From positions 105,091-169,090 of the forward strand of contig NZ_AOHO01000014.1 in assembly GCF_000342005.1 (NCBI RefSeq): DNA of 64,000 bases, given 5' to 3'. Both the position numbers and the translations under genes were made by a program. Each line of letters opens with the position of its first letter. Positions within the stretch are counted from its first letter, which is position 1. This document shows positions 1-8,786 of this stretch, one piece after another. The stretch comes from Amycolatopsis decaplanina DSM 44594 (lineage in GTDB: Bacteria; Actinomycetota; Actinomycetes; Mycobacteriales; Pseudonocardiaceae). Below the pieces are notes generated by a model. It was not told where the DNA came from, searched no databases, and saw nothing but the letters and a program-made list of their open reading frames with translations.

Positions 1-1185
1 GCAGCAGAACTGGCACGAACAGCACATGTAGGTCGCCACGGCGCAGCCGAAGAAGAAGTTCCTCGGCTTGGGCGGGACCCGGAACTTCGGGATCCAGCAG
101 CCACCGCCCTGGCCGTCGATCGGCGCGCCGCCGCTGTGCTTGCCGCCCTTCTTCGGCGGCTCTTGGGGCGGTCCCCCGCCACCGGGGGCACCCTGCGGCG
201 GAGGCGGAGGCTGATAGCCGCCTTGCGGGTACCGCTGGGGTGGATGGGGTTGATGCGGGTGCCCTTGCGGCCGCGGTCCCGGTCCGATCCAGCCCGGGGG
301 CGGCTGCTGCGGACCGTGGCCGTGTCCGGCGAGCCCGTGCCCGAAGGCGCGCCGCACCGCCTGCCGCAGTTCGTGCACCAGCAGCGCGTGGACCAGCGTG
401 GGCTGAGCGAACTTCACCTCGCGAAGGGCGAGTTCGACGCCGAGCACGGCGTCGTCGCACAGGCGCCGCGCCTCGGCGAGCCCGGTGCCGGTGGCCGTCA
501 ACGGGTTCCACGCACCGGCGGCCTCGTCCACGGCGAGGTCCTCGACGGCGTCGAGCAGATGCGCGGCCCTGCCGAACAGGCGCCCGGCCTCGGCCAGCGG
601 CGCCGCGTTCTCCGGACGTCCCGCCAGGACCGCGGTGTGCGCGAACGCGGCCGCCGTCGCCAGTTCGGCGGGTTCGGTGGCGAGCACGGCCGAATCACCC
701 AAGCGGACGGCGCGTTCGATCTCGCCCTGCCGGTCGACGGCCTCGGTCAGGACCGCCGTGTCGAACCCGATCCGGGTACCCGTGCGGCTCCCCTGGTCCG
801 CCCAGCGCGTCGCGACCCGCTTCGCGGCGAGAGCGACTGAACGCCGCGCGAAGGCACCATCACGGTCCTCGACGTGGTCACTGACCTTGGCCGACGCCAG
901 CACCAGGGAGACCGCCGCCGCTAGCTGGGCACCGCCGCCCTTCGCCACCGAAGTTCCCTTCATCGCCCGAAGCGGGCAAGGGCCGGCGTCGCGCCGCCCC
1001 TCCGCACGCGGCGACTGGGCTTCGACGAGCGCCGAGATGATCAAGCCGTCATAATTCGTCACCATTCGGGCGAGATGTCCGTGTTCATCGCGCAACGCCA
1101 GACAGAGACCACAGAGATGGGCGAGCCACTCCGCGTGCAGACCCGCGGAAAGCCGGTGGCGGCACGGCCTGATGATCCCGAACAT
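1..1185 (-). CDS. DUF5685 family protein, C-terminus cut by the window edge
   Basis: The gene enters from beyond the left edge, so the stop codon is missing; 395 codons are visible from the ATG at 1185, which opens with MFGIIRPCRHRL. A Cys pair (LCGLC, near residue 25) is followed by a helical Ala/Glu-rich body. After it come a Pro/Gly/Gln-rich linker and a strongly Cys-rich stretch at the edge (MCCSCQFCC). This plan matches DUF5685, an actinobacterial family of unknown function; the clustered Cys residues suggest metal binding, which is inference. It is divergent from the DUF402 gene at 1328, with about 140 bp shared between their starts. Confidence 0.75.
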   Translation of the reverse strand, partial: MFGIIRPCRHRLSAGLHAEWLAHLCGLCLALRDEHGHLARMVTNYDGLIISALVEAQSPRAEGRRDAGPCPLRAMKGTSVAKGGGAQLAAAVSLVLASAKVSDHVEDRDGAFARRSVALAAKRVATRWADQGSRTGTRIGFDTAVLTEAVDRQGEIERAVRLGDSAVLATEPAELATAAAFAHTAVLAGRPENAAPLAEAGRLFGRAAHLLDAVEDLAVDEAAGAWNPLTATGTGLAEARRLCDDAVLGVELALREVKFAQPTLVHALLVHELRQAVRRAFGHGLAGHGHGPQQPPPGWIGPGPRPQGHPHQPHPPQRYPQGGYQPPPPPQGAPGGGGPPQEPPKKGGKHSGGAPIDGQGGGCWIPKFRVPPKPRNFFFGCAVATYMCCSCQFCC

Positions 1186-1327
1186 CTCTCGACTCCCACT
1201 CATCCCTATGGCGGAACCAGCGCACCCTATCCGGCCGGACGGCGTTCCTCCCCCGGAACCGGGAAACCGTGATCGTCCACCCGGTTGGGCGGTGTTCGCG
1301 GGCGTCGGCGCCTTCCAAGATGGGCGC

Positions 1328-1843
1328 ATGACCGCGCTGCACCCGCCGAAGGTCGAGTACTTCGACCCGGCCGCGAAGACCAACACCGATCCCAAGGGCG
1401 TCGTGAGGGCCGTCGACGAATATCGCGAAGAGCCTTTCGGCCTGTACATGGCGCGGCCGACGCCGGGACGGGCGCAGTTCCACTACATCGAGTCCTGGCT
1501 GCTGCCGGATCTCGGCCTGCGGATCACCGACTTCTGGTTCACCCCCGGTCACGAACGCGATCAGGACTTCTACCTCGACGTCGTCGACATCCGCCGTGAA
1601 GACGGCATCTGGGTGGCCACCGACCTCTATCTCGACCTCGTCCTGCGGGACAAGAAATCCGTCCAGGTGATCGACACCGACGAACTCCTCGCCGCGGTCA
1701 CGGCCGGGCTGCTCTCCCGCGCGGACGCCGAACGCGCGCTCGGCGTCAGTCACGCGACCGTGGACGGGCTGGCTGCCCACGGTCACGACCTCCGCGGCTG
1801 GCTGTCCACAAAGGACATCACACTCGGCTGGCGACGGCACTGA
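1328..1843 (+). CDS. DUF402 domain protein
   Basis: The 171-residue product starts MTALHPPKVEYFDPAAKTNT. The frame is open further upstream to an ATG at 1172, but that extension is Pro/Arg-rich and overlaps the divergent neighbour, so I place the start at 1328. The core (residues ~35-110: FHYIESWLLPDLGLRITDFW, then HERDQDFYLDVVDI and DLYLDLVL) is the DUF402 beta-barrel. The tail is helical. DUF402 members such as FomD hydrolyse nucleotide-type phosphoester bonds with divalent metal; the substrate here is unknown. A hairpin follows the stop codon. Confidence 0.72.
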   Translation: MTALHPPKVEYFDPAAKTNTDPKGVVRAVDEYREEPFGLYMARPTPGRAQFHYIESWLLPDLGLRITDFWFTPGHERDQDFYLDVVDIRREDGIWVATDLYLDLVLRDKKSVQVIDTDELLAAVTAGLLSRADAERALGVSHATVDGLAAHGHDLRGWLSTKDITLGWRRH

Positions 1844-1846
1844 TCC

Positions 1847-1921
1847 GCCGGCATCCATCGATCGGTTGATCCTCGCTCATCCCTTGGGCGAGCCGATCCT
1901 GACCGGCCGATGGATCCCGGC
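1847..1921. terminator. Nested inverted repeat downstream of the DUF402 gene
   Basis: The 14-base arms at 1847-1860 and 1908-1921 (GCCGGCATCCATCG against CGATGGATCCCGGC) pair with one mismatch. An inner CTCGC/GCGAG pair lies between them. It begins four bases after the DUF402 stop and has no U-tract, so it is a plausible rho-independent-like or processing hairpin. Confidence 0.45.
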
Positions 1922-1982
1922 AGCGGGCCGGTTGCGGGACTCTCGATCACGGGCGTAACCGATCGAGAGGGGGCGGATACCC

Positions 1983-3515
1983 GTGGTCATCGAGGCCGAG
2001 GGGCTCCGAGAACGGTCCGGTGGACGACAACGCGCGGAAGTCGCGCCGTTCGCCAGGACACCGGTGCCGGCGATCGCCGGGGCGATGGGGGCGGTACTCG
2101 CGGCGACGGCCGGTCGCTACGGCTACTTCGGCGACGAGCTGTACTTCCTGGCGGCGGGTCGGCATCTGGACTGGGGGTATGCCGACCAGCCGCCGCTGTT
2201 GCCGCTGCTGGCCCGCCTGATGGACGCGTTCGGCGCCGATTCGCCGTTCGTCCTGCGGATCCCGGCGATGCTGGCGATGGTCGCCGGTGTCGTGCTGACG
2301 GCGCTGATCGCCAGGGAACTGGGCGGCGGCCGCAAAGCGCAGACGATCGCGGCGGCGACCTTCGCGGTGTCCATCCAGATGCTCGGCGGCGGGCACTACC
2401 TGGCGACCAGCACGATCGATCCGTTCCTCTGGGCGCTGCTGATCTGGCTGCTCGTCCGCTGGGTACGGACCCGGGAGGACAGGCTCCTGATCTGGGGCGG
2501 CGTGGTCACCGGATTCGCGCTGAACACGAAGTTCCTCATCGGGGCGTTCTGGGTCGTCGCGCTCGCCGCCGCGGTGGTGTGCGGGCCCCGTGACCTCGTC
2601 CGCCGTCCGGCGCTGTGGCTCGGCGCGCTGATCGCCGCGGCGATGATCGCGCCCACCGTCGTCTGGCAGGCGGCGAACGGATGGCCGCAGCTGACCATGG
2701 GCACGGCGATCTCCCAAGAGGTCTCGGCCGGCTGGGGAGGGCGCGCCACCTTCGTCCCGACGCTGGTGATGAGCGCCGGAGTACCGGTGGGGTTGATCCT
2801 GGTCTGCTATGGACTCCTGCGCCTGCTGCGGTCCGAACGCCTGCGGCCGTACCGGTTCCTCGGCTGGACCGCGCTCGGCGTCCTCGCCCTGTTCCTGCTG
2901 GCGAACGGGCGTTACTACTACGCGGCCGGGATGTTCGCCCCGCTGTTCGCCGCCGCGGCGGTGGAGATCGAAGCGGGCCAGGCGTCGAAGTACTGGCGCT
3001 GGATCGCCACCTGGCCGGTGTACCTCGTGGCCGCGGTGATCGCGATCCCGCAGACGCTGCCGATCCTCCCGCGTGCGGAGCTGGCGACCACCCCGGAATG
3101 GGCGCGGCCGATCTTCGCCGTCGAGGAGATCGGCTGGCGGGAGATCACGGAGTCGGTGGCACAGGCGTACAAGACAGTTCCCGACCCGCCCCGGACCGGT
3201 GTCGTCACGGCGAAGTACTGGCAGGCCAGTGCCATCGACCACTATGGACCGGAGCTCGGGCTGCCGTCGCCGTCGAGTCCCAACCGCGGCTACGCGACGC
3301 TCCCGAGGCCGCCGGAATCGGCACGGGACATCCTGTTCGTCGGAAACGACCCTTCGGGCCTTGTGCCGTACTTCACGCAGGTGCGGGAGGTCGGCGCGCT
3401 CGACAACCGGGCCGGGATCACGAACGTGAGTCAGGGCATGAAGATCTGGCTGGCCACCGGCCGGAACGGCACTTGGGACACGGTATGGCCGAAACTCACG
3501 GATTGGGGCTTCTGA
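1983..3515 (+). CDS. GT39-like membrane glycosyltransferase, copy 1
   Basis: This 510-residue polytopic protein resembles ArnT/PMT-type lipid-linked sugar transferases. The GTG start at 1983 follows a purine-rich GAGAGGGGG at a sensible distance. The first outer loop carries GYFGDELYFLAAG, the acidic motif expected of GT-C enzymes, followed by WGYADQPPLLP. About ten hydrophobic segments run to residue ~360, and a soluble C-terminal part contains NPNRGYATLP-like surface sequence. Such enzymes move a sugar from a polyprenyl-phosphate donor to a lipid or protein on the outer membrane face; donor and acceptor cannot be read here. A close paralogue follows at 3605. Confidence 0.78.
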   Translation: MVIEAEGLRERSGGRQRAEVAPFARTPVPAIAGAMGAVLAATAGRYGYFGDELYFLAAGRHLDWGYADQPPLLPLLARLMDAFGADSPFVLRIPAMLAMVAGVVLTALIARELGGGRKAQTIAAATFAVSIQMLGGGHYLATSTIDPFLWALLIWLLVRWVRTREDRLLIWGGVVTGFALNTKFLIGAFWVVALAAAVVCGPRDLVRRPALWLGALIAAAMIAPTVVWQAANGWPQLTMGTAISQEVSAGWGGRATFVPTLVMSAGVPVGLILVCYGLLRLLRSERLRPYRFLGWTALGVLALFLLANGRYYYAAGMFAPLFAAAAVEIEAGQASKYWRWIATWPVYLVAAVIAIPQTLPILPRAELATTPEWARPIFAVEEIGWREITESVAQAYKTVPDPPRTGVVTAKYWQASAIDHYGPELGLPSPSSPNRGYATLPRPPESARDILFVGNDPSGLVPYFTQVREVGALDNRAGITNVSQGMKIWLATGRNGTWDTVWPKLTDWGF

Positions 3516-3520
3516 GCCTC

Positions 3521-3580
3521 GCCGGTCCTCTTACGACCGACGCGCCACGCCGGTGGCACGTAAGGTGCGAGAGGACCGGC
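3521..3580. repeat. Inverted repeat between the two glycosyltransferase genes
   Basis: GCCGGTCCTC at 3521-3530 pairs exactly with GAGGACCGGC at 3571-3580. An inner TTACG/CGTAA pair extends the structure. It starts five bases after the first stop codon and ends 24 bases before the next start, so it could terminate or attenuate transcription or act as an operator. Confidence 0.5.
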
Positions 3581-3604
3581 ACCCGAGGGATCTGCGAGGA
3601 ATGG

Positions 3605-5125
3605 ATGGAAGCCGCCCGCGCGGCCGAAACACCGACCGTGTCCAGTGCGGCGTTCGCCCGGCTCCCGGTGGGGTTGCTCGCCGCCGCGGCCGCGGCGGTC
3701 CTGCTGGCGACGGCGTGGCGGTACGGCTACTTCGGTGACGAACTGTACTTCCTCGCCGCCGGCAAGCGGCTGGCCTGGGGTTATGCGGACCAACCGCCCG
3801 TACTCCCGTTCCTGGCGCTGGCGATGGACACACTCGCGCCGGGCAACGTCTTCGTGTTCCGCCTGCCCGCCGTCCTCGCGACGGCCGCCGGTGTCGTGTT
3901 CACCGGGCTCATCGCCTACGAACTGGGCGGAGACCGCCGGGCGCAGACCCGCGCCGCCGCCGCGTACGCGATCTGCGGGCAGTTCCTCGGCAGCGGGCAC
4001 TATCTGGCCACCTCGACGATCGATCCGGCGCTGTGGACGCTCATCGCGTGGGTGCTCGTGCGGTGGATGCGGACCCGTGACGACAACCTGTTGCCGTGGC
4101 TGGGCGTGGCGACCGCCGTCGCGTTGAACGTCAAGCTCCTCATCGCGACGTTCTGGGTCGCCGCCGGGATCGCGATCCTGGTCTTCGGACCCCGGGATCT
4201 GTTGCGCAGGCCCAAACTCTGGATCGGCGCGGGCATCGCCGCGCTCTCGCTCGTACCCACCCTCTGGTGGCAGGCCGCGAACGGCTGGCCGCAGCTGGAG
4301 ATGGGCGACGTCATCGCGCACGAGACCACCGGTGGCTGGAGCGGCCGCTCCGGGTTCCTGCCCGCCCTGCTGACCGGCGCCGGGCTCGGCATCGGAGTCG
4401 TCGGTGTCCTTTATGGACTCTGGGTCCTGCTGTTCTCGGCCAGGCTGCGCGAATACCGGTTCCTCGGCTGGACCTCCGTCGGCGTGATCGCGCTGTTCAT
4501 CCTGTCCAACGGCCGGTACTACTACGCCGCGGGCATGTTCGGCGTCCTGTGGGCGGGCGCGGCCGTCCACTTCGGACAGTTGAAGCCGTCCTGGTGGTTC
4601 CGCTGGATCCCGGCCTGGCCGGTGTTCCTGCTTTCCGCGCTGTACACCCTCCCGTACGCGCTGCCGGTGTGGCCGTCCGCCTGGCTCGCGGAAGGCCGGG
4701 ACGTACCGCGCCCGGCGTACGCGCTGGAGGAGATCGGCTGGCCGGACCTCGCCCGTTCGGTCGCGGAGGCCTATCACCGGCTCCCGCCGGAGCAGCGGGC
4801 CCGCACCACACTCGTCACGGCCGGATACTGGCAGGCCGGGGCGCTGGACCGGTACGGCGCCGACTACGGGCTTCCCGCCGTGTACAGCCCCAGCCGGGGT
4901 TTCTGGTACTTCGGGCATCCACCCGAGACCGCGGACAGCGTCCTGTTCGTCGGGCCCGATCCGGCGCGGCTGCTGCGTTCGTTCACCGACGCCCGGATCG
5001 TCGCCCGCGTGGACAACGCGACAGGCGTCCGCAATGTGAGCCGCGGGATGCCGATCTGGCTGGTCACCGGCCACACCGAATCCTGGGCGACGGCGTGGCC
5101 CGGACTGAGAGAATTCCGGGTATGA
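3605..5125 (+). CDS. GT39-like membrane glycosyltransferase, copy 2
   Basis: The 506-residue product is a tandem paralogue of the gene at 1983, with long stretches conserved: YGYFGDELYFLAAGK, WGYADQPP, SGHYLATSTIDPALWTL, WWQAANGWPQL, NGRYYYAAGMF. I chose the ATG at 3605, which follows GAGGA, rather than the overlapping out-of-frame ATG at 3601; the frame is open far upstream but only as antisense-like sequence. The stop overlaps the start of the sensor kinase (ATGA at 5122), so expression is probably coupled to the two-component system. Its substrate is unknown. Confidence 0.78.
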   Translation: MEAARAAETPTVSSAAFARLPVGLLAAAAAAVLLATAWRYGYFGDELYFLAAGKRLAWGYADQPPVLPFLALAMDTLAPGNVFVFRLPAVLATAAGVVFTGLIAYELGGDRRAQTRAAAAYAICGQFLGSGHYLATSTIDPALWTLIAWVLVRWMRTRDDNLLPWLGVATAVALNVKLLIATFWVAAGIAILVFGPRDLLRRPKLWIGAGIAALSLVPTLWWQAANGWPQLEMGDVIAHETTGGWSGRSGFLPALLTGAGLGIGVVGVLYGLWVLLFSARLREYRFLGWTSVGVIALFILSNGRYYYAAGMFGVLWAGAAVHFGQLKPSWWFRWIPAWPVFLLSALYTLPYALPVWPSAWLAEGRDVPRPAYALEEIGWPDLARSVAEAYHRLPPEQRARTTLVTAGYWQAGALDRYGADYGLPAVYSPSRGFWYFGHPPETADSVLFVGPDPARLLRSFTDARIVARVDNATGVRNVSRGMPIWLVTGHTESWATAWPGLREFRV

Positions 5126-6396
5126 CCAGCTGGATCCGGTGGCAGGACTCGCTGTGGCCGTCGCCGGACGACGGCGGGTCGCTGTGGCGGCCCTGGTCCG
5201 GCCGGGTCGAAAAGTACCTGCCGTACGCGCTGCTGGCGCTGAGCACGGTGCTCAGTCTCGTGATTTCCGGGCACGACCCGGTGACCACCCTGGGGCTGGC
5301 GGGAATCGCGGCCGTCTGGCTCCTGCTCACCTTCACGCTGATACCGAAGCGGTGGGCCGAGCATCCGGTCGTGGTCGCCGTGTCCTTCGCCGGGCTCGTC
5401 ACGATCGCGGCGGTGCTCGAAGGACACGACACGATCTTCCTCATCTTCATGATCACCGGGTTCTTCGACGCGATGCGGCTGCGGCCCGCCCCGCTGGCGC
5501 TGGCCGGGATCTTCGTGGTCTCGGCGCTGATCAACACGATCCCCAACGGCGGCCCGGTGCGGGCGTTCGCCGATCAGCCCGCGCTGTGGACCGTGGTCAC
5601 GCTGGTGCAGACGGCCGCCATCGGCGGGGGCGGGCTCGTCTCGGCGGCGATGGCGCGCCAGCACGCGGAACGCAAACGCGTGCTCGACGAACTTGCCGCC
5701 GCGCAGGAGGAGAACGCGGTGTTGCACCGGCAACTACTGAGCCAGGCACACGAAACCGGCGTCCTCGACGAGCGTCAGCGGCTGAGCCAGGAAATCCACG
5801 ACACCCTCGCCCAAGGCTTCACCGGGATCATCACCCAGCTGGAGGCGGCCGCCGAGGCGAAAGGCGATCCCGCGGAATGGCAACGGCACGTCGGCTCCGC
5901 GATGGCCTTGGCGCGGGAGAACCTGACCGCCGCCCGGCGTTCGGTGCGGGCGCTCGGCCCGCAGCCACTGGCCGCCGCGACCCTGCCGGACGCACTCGGC
6001 GAGGTCTCCCGGCAGTGGAGCGGCCGGACCGGCGTCGAGGTCCGGTTCACCACCACCGGGACCGGGCGGGCGCTGCATCCCGAGATCGAAGCGACACTGC
6101 TGCGGATCACCCAGGAGGCGCTGGCCAACGTCGAGAAGCACGCCGCCGCCACGATCGTGGGGCTCACGTTGTCCTACATGGCCGATCAGGTGACCGTCGA
6201 CGTCCGGGACGACGGGAAGGGCTTCGAACCGAACGCGCCGGACGCGCGCCCGGCGGGTGACGGCGGTTTCGGCATCCCCGGGATGCGTGCCCGCGTCGCC
6301 CGGCTGGCGGGAACACTGCACGTCGAATCGGAGCCGGGCGGCGGGACTGCCGTGTCGGCCGATCTGCCCGCCATCGCGCTGGAGGCCCGAGCATGA
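5122..6396 (+). CDS. NarL-family sensor histidine kinase
   Basis: The protein has 424 residues. Four or five hydrophobic segments occupy residues ~30-190 and a short coiled coil follows (ERKRVLDELAAAQEEN). The HisKA_3 dimerisation helix has the H-box QEIHDTLAQGFTG with phospho-acceptor His226. The HATPase domain at the C-terminus shows ALANVEKHA (N-box), VRDDGKGF (G1) and GFGIPGMRAR (G2). There is no separate extracellular sensor domain, so it probably senses a membrane-associated signal. It overlaps both neighbours by ATGA, sits directly before its regulator and shares a transcript with the second glycosyltransferase, which makes envelope stress a reasonable but unproven signal. Confidence 0.9.
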   Translation: MTSWIRWQDSLWPSPDDGGSLWRPWSGRVEKYLPYALLALSTVLSLVISGHDPVTTLGLAGIAAVWLLLTFTLIPKRWAEHPVVVAVSFAGLVTIAAVLEGHDTIFLIFMITGFFDAMRLRPAPLALAGIFVVSALINTIPNGGPVRAFADQPALWTVVTLVQTAAIGGGGLVSAAMARQHAERKRVLDELAAAQEENAVLHRQLLSQAHETGVLDERQRLSQEIHDTLAQGFTGIITQLEAAAEAKGDPAEWQRHVGSAMALARENLTAARRSVRALGPQPLAAATLPDALGEVSRQWSGRTGVEVRFTTTGTGRALHPEIEATLLRITQEALANVEKHAAATIVGLTLSYMADQVTVDVRDDGKGFEPNAPDARPAGDGGFGIPGMRARVARLAGTLHVESEPGGGTAVSADLPAIALEARA

Positions 6397-7019
6397 CGAT
6401 CACGCTGCTGATCACCGACGACCATCCCATCGTCCGTGACGGGCTGCGCGGCATCTTCACCGCGGATCAGGGGTTCGAGGTGCTCGGAGAAGCGTCGTCC
6501 GGCGACGAAGCCGTCGCACTGGCGGAGAAACTCCGCCCCGACGTCGTGCTGATGGACCTGCGGATGCCGGGCTCCGGTGGAGTGGCCGCGATCGCCAAGC
6601 TGGTGAAACTCCGGAATCCCGCACGGATCCTCGTGCTGACGACCTACGACACCGACACCGACGTCGTCCCGGCGATCGAAGCGGGCGCGACCGGCTACCT
6701 GCTCAAGGACGCTCCTCGCGAGGAGCTCTTCCGCGCGGTCCGGGCGACGGCGCGCGGGGAGGCTGTGCTCTCCCCCGCCGTCGCAGACCTGATCCTGGGC
6801 AGGATGCGCGCACCCGCGCCGGAGCCGCTGAGCCGGCGGGAACTCGAAGTCCTCACCCTGATCTCGCGTGGTTCGACCAACAAGGAGGCCGCGAAACTGC
6901 TGTTCATCAGCGAGGCCACGGTGAAGACGCATCTCGTGCACGCCTACGCCAAGCTCGGCGTGAAGGATCGCGCGGCCGCCGTCGCGACCGCTTTCGCACG
7001 GGGGCTTCTCGGGGGCTGA
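6393..7019 (+). CDS. LuxR/NarL-type response regulator
   Basis: The 208-residue protein has an N-terminal receiver (ITDDHPIVRDGL with the acidic pair, phospho-acceptor Asp55 in VLMDLRMPG, Lys in YLLKDAP). A C-terminal LuxR helix-turn-helix follows (LSRRELEVLTLISRGSTNKEAAKLLFISEATVKTHL, read in pieces). It starts in an ATGA overlap with the kinase stop and is its cognate partner by position. Its stop lies only three bases from the convergent coaE stop, so no terminator fits between them. Confidence 0.93.
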   Translation: MTITLLITDDHPIVRDGLRGIFTADQGFEVLGEASSGDEAVALAEKLRPDVVLMDLRMPGSGGVAAIAKLVKLRNPARILVLTTYDTDTDVVPAIEAGATGYLLKDAPREELFRAVRATARGEAVLSPAVADLILGRMRAPAPEPLSRRELEVLTLISRGSTNKEAAKLLFISEATVKTHLVHAYAKLGVKDRAAAVATAFARGLLGG

Positions 7020-7022
7020 GCC

Positions 7023-8207
7023 CTACGGGGTCCAGCCGGTCGAATCCGCCCACGCGTCGGCCCGCGCGAAGGCCGCGTCGACCCACACCTGCTTCTCGTC
7101 GGTGTACTGCTCGACTGTCCCATCACTGGCGTGCTTCGCGGCCATGGCGTTCTTGACCGCCGCGTAGGCGTCACGTTCGCCGGGGTTCCGCCGCAGCCAT
7201 TCCGGGAACAGCAGCGCGAGCCGCCAGGCAGGCGTCTCCTGGGAGCGGACGTGCAGGTTGACCGGACGGCGCGGGTCTCCACCGAAGTGGAACCGCTTCG
7301 GCCAGGTCCCCTCTTCGCCGTGCGCGTCGTCGAACCACTCCCCTTCCGCCCGCGGGAACCCCGCGTCGGAGAGCGCGTCGGCCAGCTCGTCTGCCTTGTC
7401 CAAAGTGGACACCGTCAGCTGGAGGTCGAGGATGTCCTTGGCGGGAAGCCCCGGTACGGACGTCGAACCGATGTGATCGACCCTTACGGCGTTGTCGCCC
7501 ACCACGACGCGGATCCGCGCGAGTGCTCGTTCGGCCTGCGCGGGCCAGGTCTCGTCATACGGCGCGATCTTCGGCGACATCGGCGCACGCGGTTTGCGGA
7601 GCCGCACGTTCGCTTCGAACGGGGTCAGCCTGTCCGCCCACAGCGCGTCGACCTCGGCGAGCACGATGTCGGGCGCTCCGCTGTTGTCGAACCACACGTC
7701 GGCCACCGCCCGGCGCTGATCGGTCGTGGCCTGCGCCTTGATCCTGGCGCGCGCGTCGGTCTCGGCCATTCCCCGCGCCTCGACCAGGCGGCGGACACGG
7801 ACCTCCTCCGGCGCGTCGACCATGACGACGAGGTGGTACATCGGCGCGAGTCCGCCTTCGACCAGCAGCGGGATGTCGTGGACGATGATCGCGTCAGGCG
7901 CCGCGGCCGCCATCAGCTCGGCCGTCCTGGCGCCGACCCTCGGATGGACGATCGAGTTCAGCCGCTTGCGTGAGTCCTCATCGGCGAACGCCTTCGCGGC
8001 GAGCGCGGCGCGATCGAGCGAACCGTCGGAGGCGAGGATGTCTTCCCCGAACGCCTCGACGAGTTCCGCGAGCCCAGGCGTCCCCGGCTCGACGACCTCC
8101 CTGGCGATCTTGTCGGAGTCGATGAGGACGGCGCCGTGCTCGGAAAGCCGGTTCGCCACCGTCGATTTTCCGGCGCCGATCCCGCCGGTCAGGCCCACAC
8201 GCAGCAT
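7023..8207 (-). CDS. coaE: Dephospho-CoA kinase fused to a GrpB/UPF0157 domain
   Basis: This 394-residue protein catalyses the last step of coenzyme A synthesis, ATP-dependent 3'-phosphorylation of dephospho-CoA. The P-loop GGIGAGKS spans residues 8-15, followed by [13 protein letters not shown] and [10 protein letters not shown], all CoaE hallmarks. From residue ~210 a GrpB/UPF0157 nucleotidyltransferase-like domain begins ([33 protein letters not shown]). The same fusion is known in mycobacterial CoaE, where the extra domain aids folding or regulation. The gene lies near rpsA and polA, as in other actinobacteria. Confidence 0.95.
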   Translation of the reverse strand: MLRVGLTGGIGAGKSTVANRLSEHGAVLIDSDKIAREVVEPGTPGLAELVEAFGEDILASDGSLDRAALAAKAFADEDSRKRLNSIVHPRVGARTAELMAAAAPDAIIVHDIPLLVEGGLAPMYHLVVMVDAPEEVRVRRLVEARGMAETDARARIKAQATTDQRRAVADVWFDNSGAPDIVLAEVDALWADRLTPFEANVRLRKPRAPMSPKIAPYDETWPAQAERALARIRVVVGDNAVRVDHIGSTSVPGLPAKDILDLQLTVSTLDKADELADALSDAGFPRAEGEWFDDAHGEEGTWPKRFHFGGDPRRPVNLHVRSQETPAWRLALLFPEWLRRNPGERDAYAAVKNAMAAKHASDGTVEQYTDEKQVWVDAAFARADAWADSTGWTP

Positions 8208-8404
8208 GACGATCAGCCTAGTGGCGCGACCTGAACCGACCGCTCAGGGTCACTGGATGGGTACACCCGGCACAGAAGGGCGCAAAAGGCAAGTTCATCG
8301 TGACGCGTTACACGACCTTTATGGGTGACACGCCGGGCGATTACCCGGCTTCGGGAGCTTGATTGCGTACCGTGCGCGGCGAAGATAGCCCACACGGAGG
8401 AAAG

Positions 8405-8629
8405 ATGACAGTCGGCAAGCACGTCGGAAGGCACCGGCTCGGAACGCCGGGCCTGGTGCACTGTGTCCTCCATCGTCCCGTGGCCGAAGCCCTCGCCGAA
8501 TATCGGCGCACGTGGCTGAGCGCGCTCCTGGTCCCCGCCAAGCACAGCTTCGCCGGACTTCGCCGCAAGGCCCGCGCCGCGGCGCTCGAACACGTCTGGG
8601 TGCCGGCCGTCCGGACCGCCACTTCCTGA
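8405..8629 (+). CDS. Small basic protein of unknown function
   Basis: A 74-codon frame starts at ATG 8405 right after a near-perfect ribosome-binding site (CGGAGG, about six bases upstream). The product (MTVGKHVGRHRLGTPGL...) is rich in Arg, His and Leu and has no recognisable domain. It lies alone between divergent coaE and convergent rpsA. The strong ribosome-binding site is the main argument that it is real; homologue conservation would be needed to confirm it. Confidence 0.5.
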   Translation: MTVGKHVGRHRLGTPGLVHCVLHRPVAEALAEYRRTWLSALLVPAKHSFAGLRRKARAAALEHVWVPAVRTATS

Positions 8630-8720
8630 CCCGCTTTCCCGCCCCGCTCCTGCCGCAAGTAGTCATCTACTTGCGCTGATCCCGGATCGCAACCAGGTGC
8701 CGAATTGCGAGTGCGGACAA

Positions 8721-8761
8721 AGACAGCGGCCCCGGTCCGTGGTGGACCGGGGCCGCTGTCT
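8721..8761 (-). terminator. Strong hairpin terminator downstream of rpsA
   Basis: A perfect 18-bp stem (8721-8738 with 8744-8761; AGACAGCGGCCCCGGTCC on the left arm) closes a five-base loop. It lies 26 bases beyond the rpsA stop and also serves the small plus-strand gene, so it is probably bidirectional. There is no clear U-tract, as is common in actinomycetes. Confidence 0.85.
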
Positions 8762-8786
8762 GTCAGCTACTGGCTGAGCGCCTGGA

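Noticed and set aside
2615..3604. Long N-terminal extension of the second glycosyltransferase
   Set aside because: This stretch lies over the first glycosyltransferase in another frame and is Arg-rich; the true start is 3605, after GAGGA.
5139..6260. 373-codon frame inside the sensor kinase
   Set aside because: It is the +1-type shadow of the kinase; all HisKA/HATPase motifs are in the 5122 frame.
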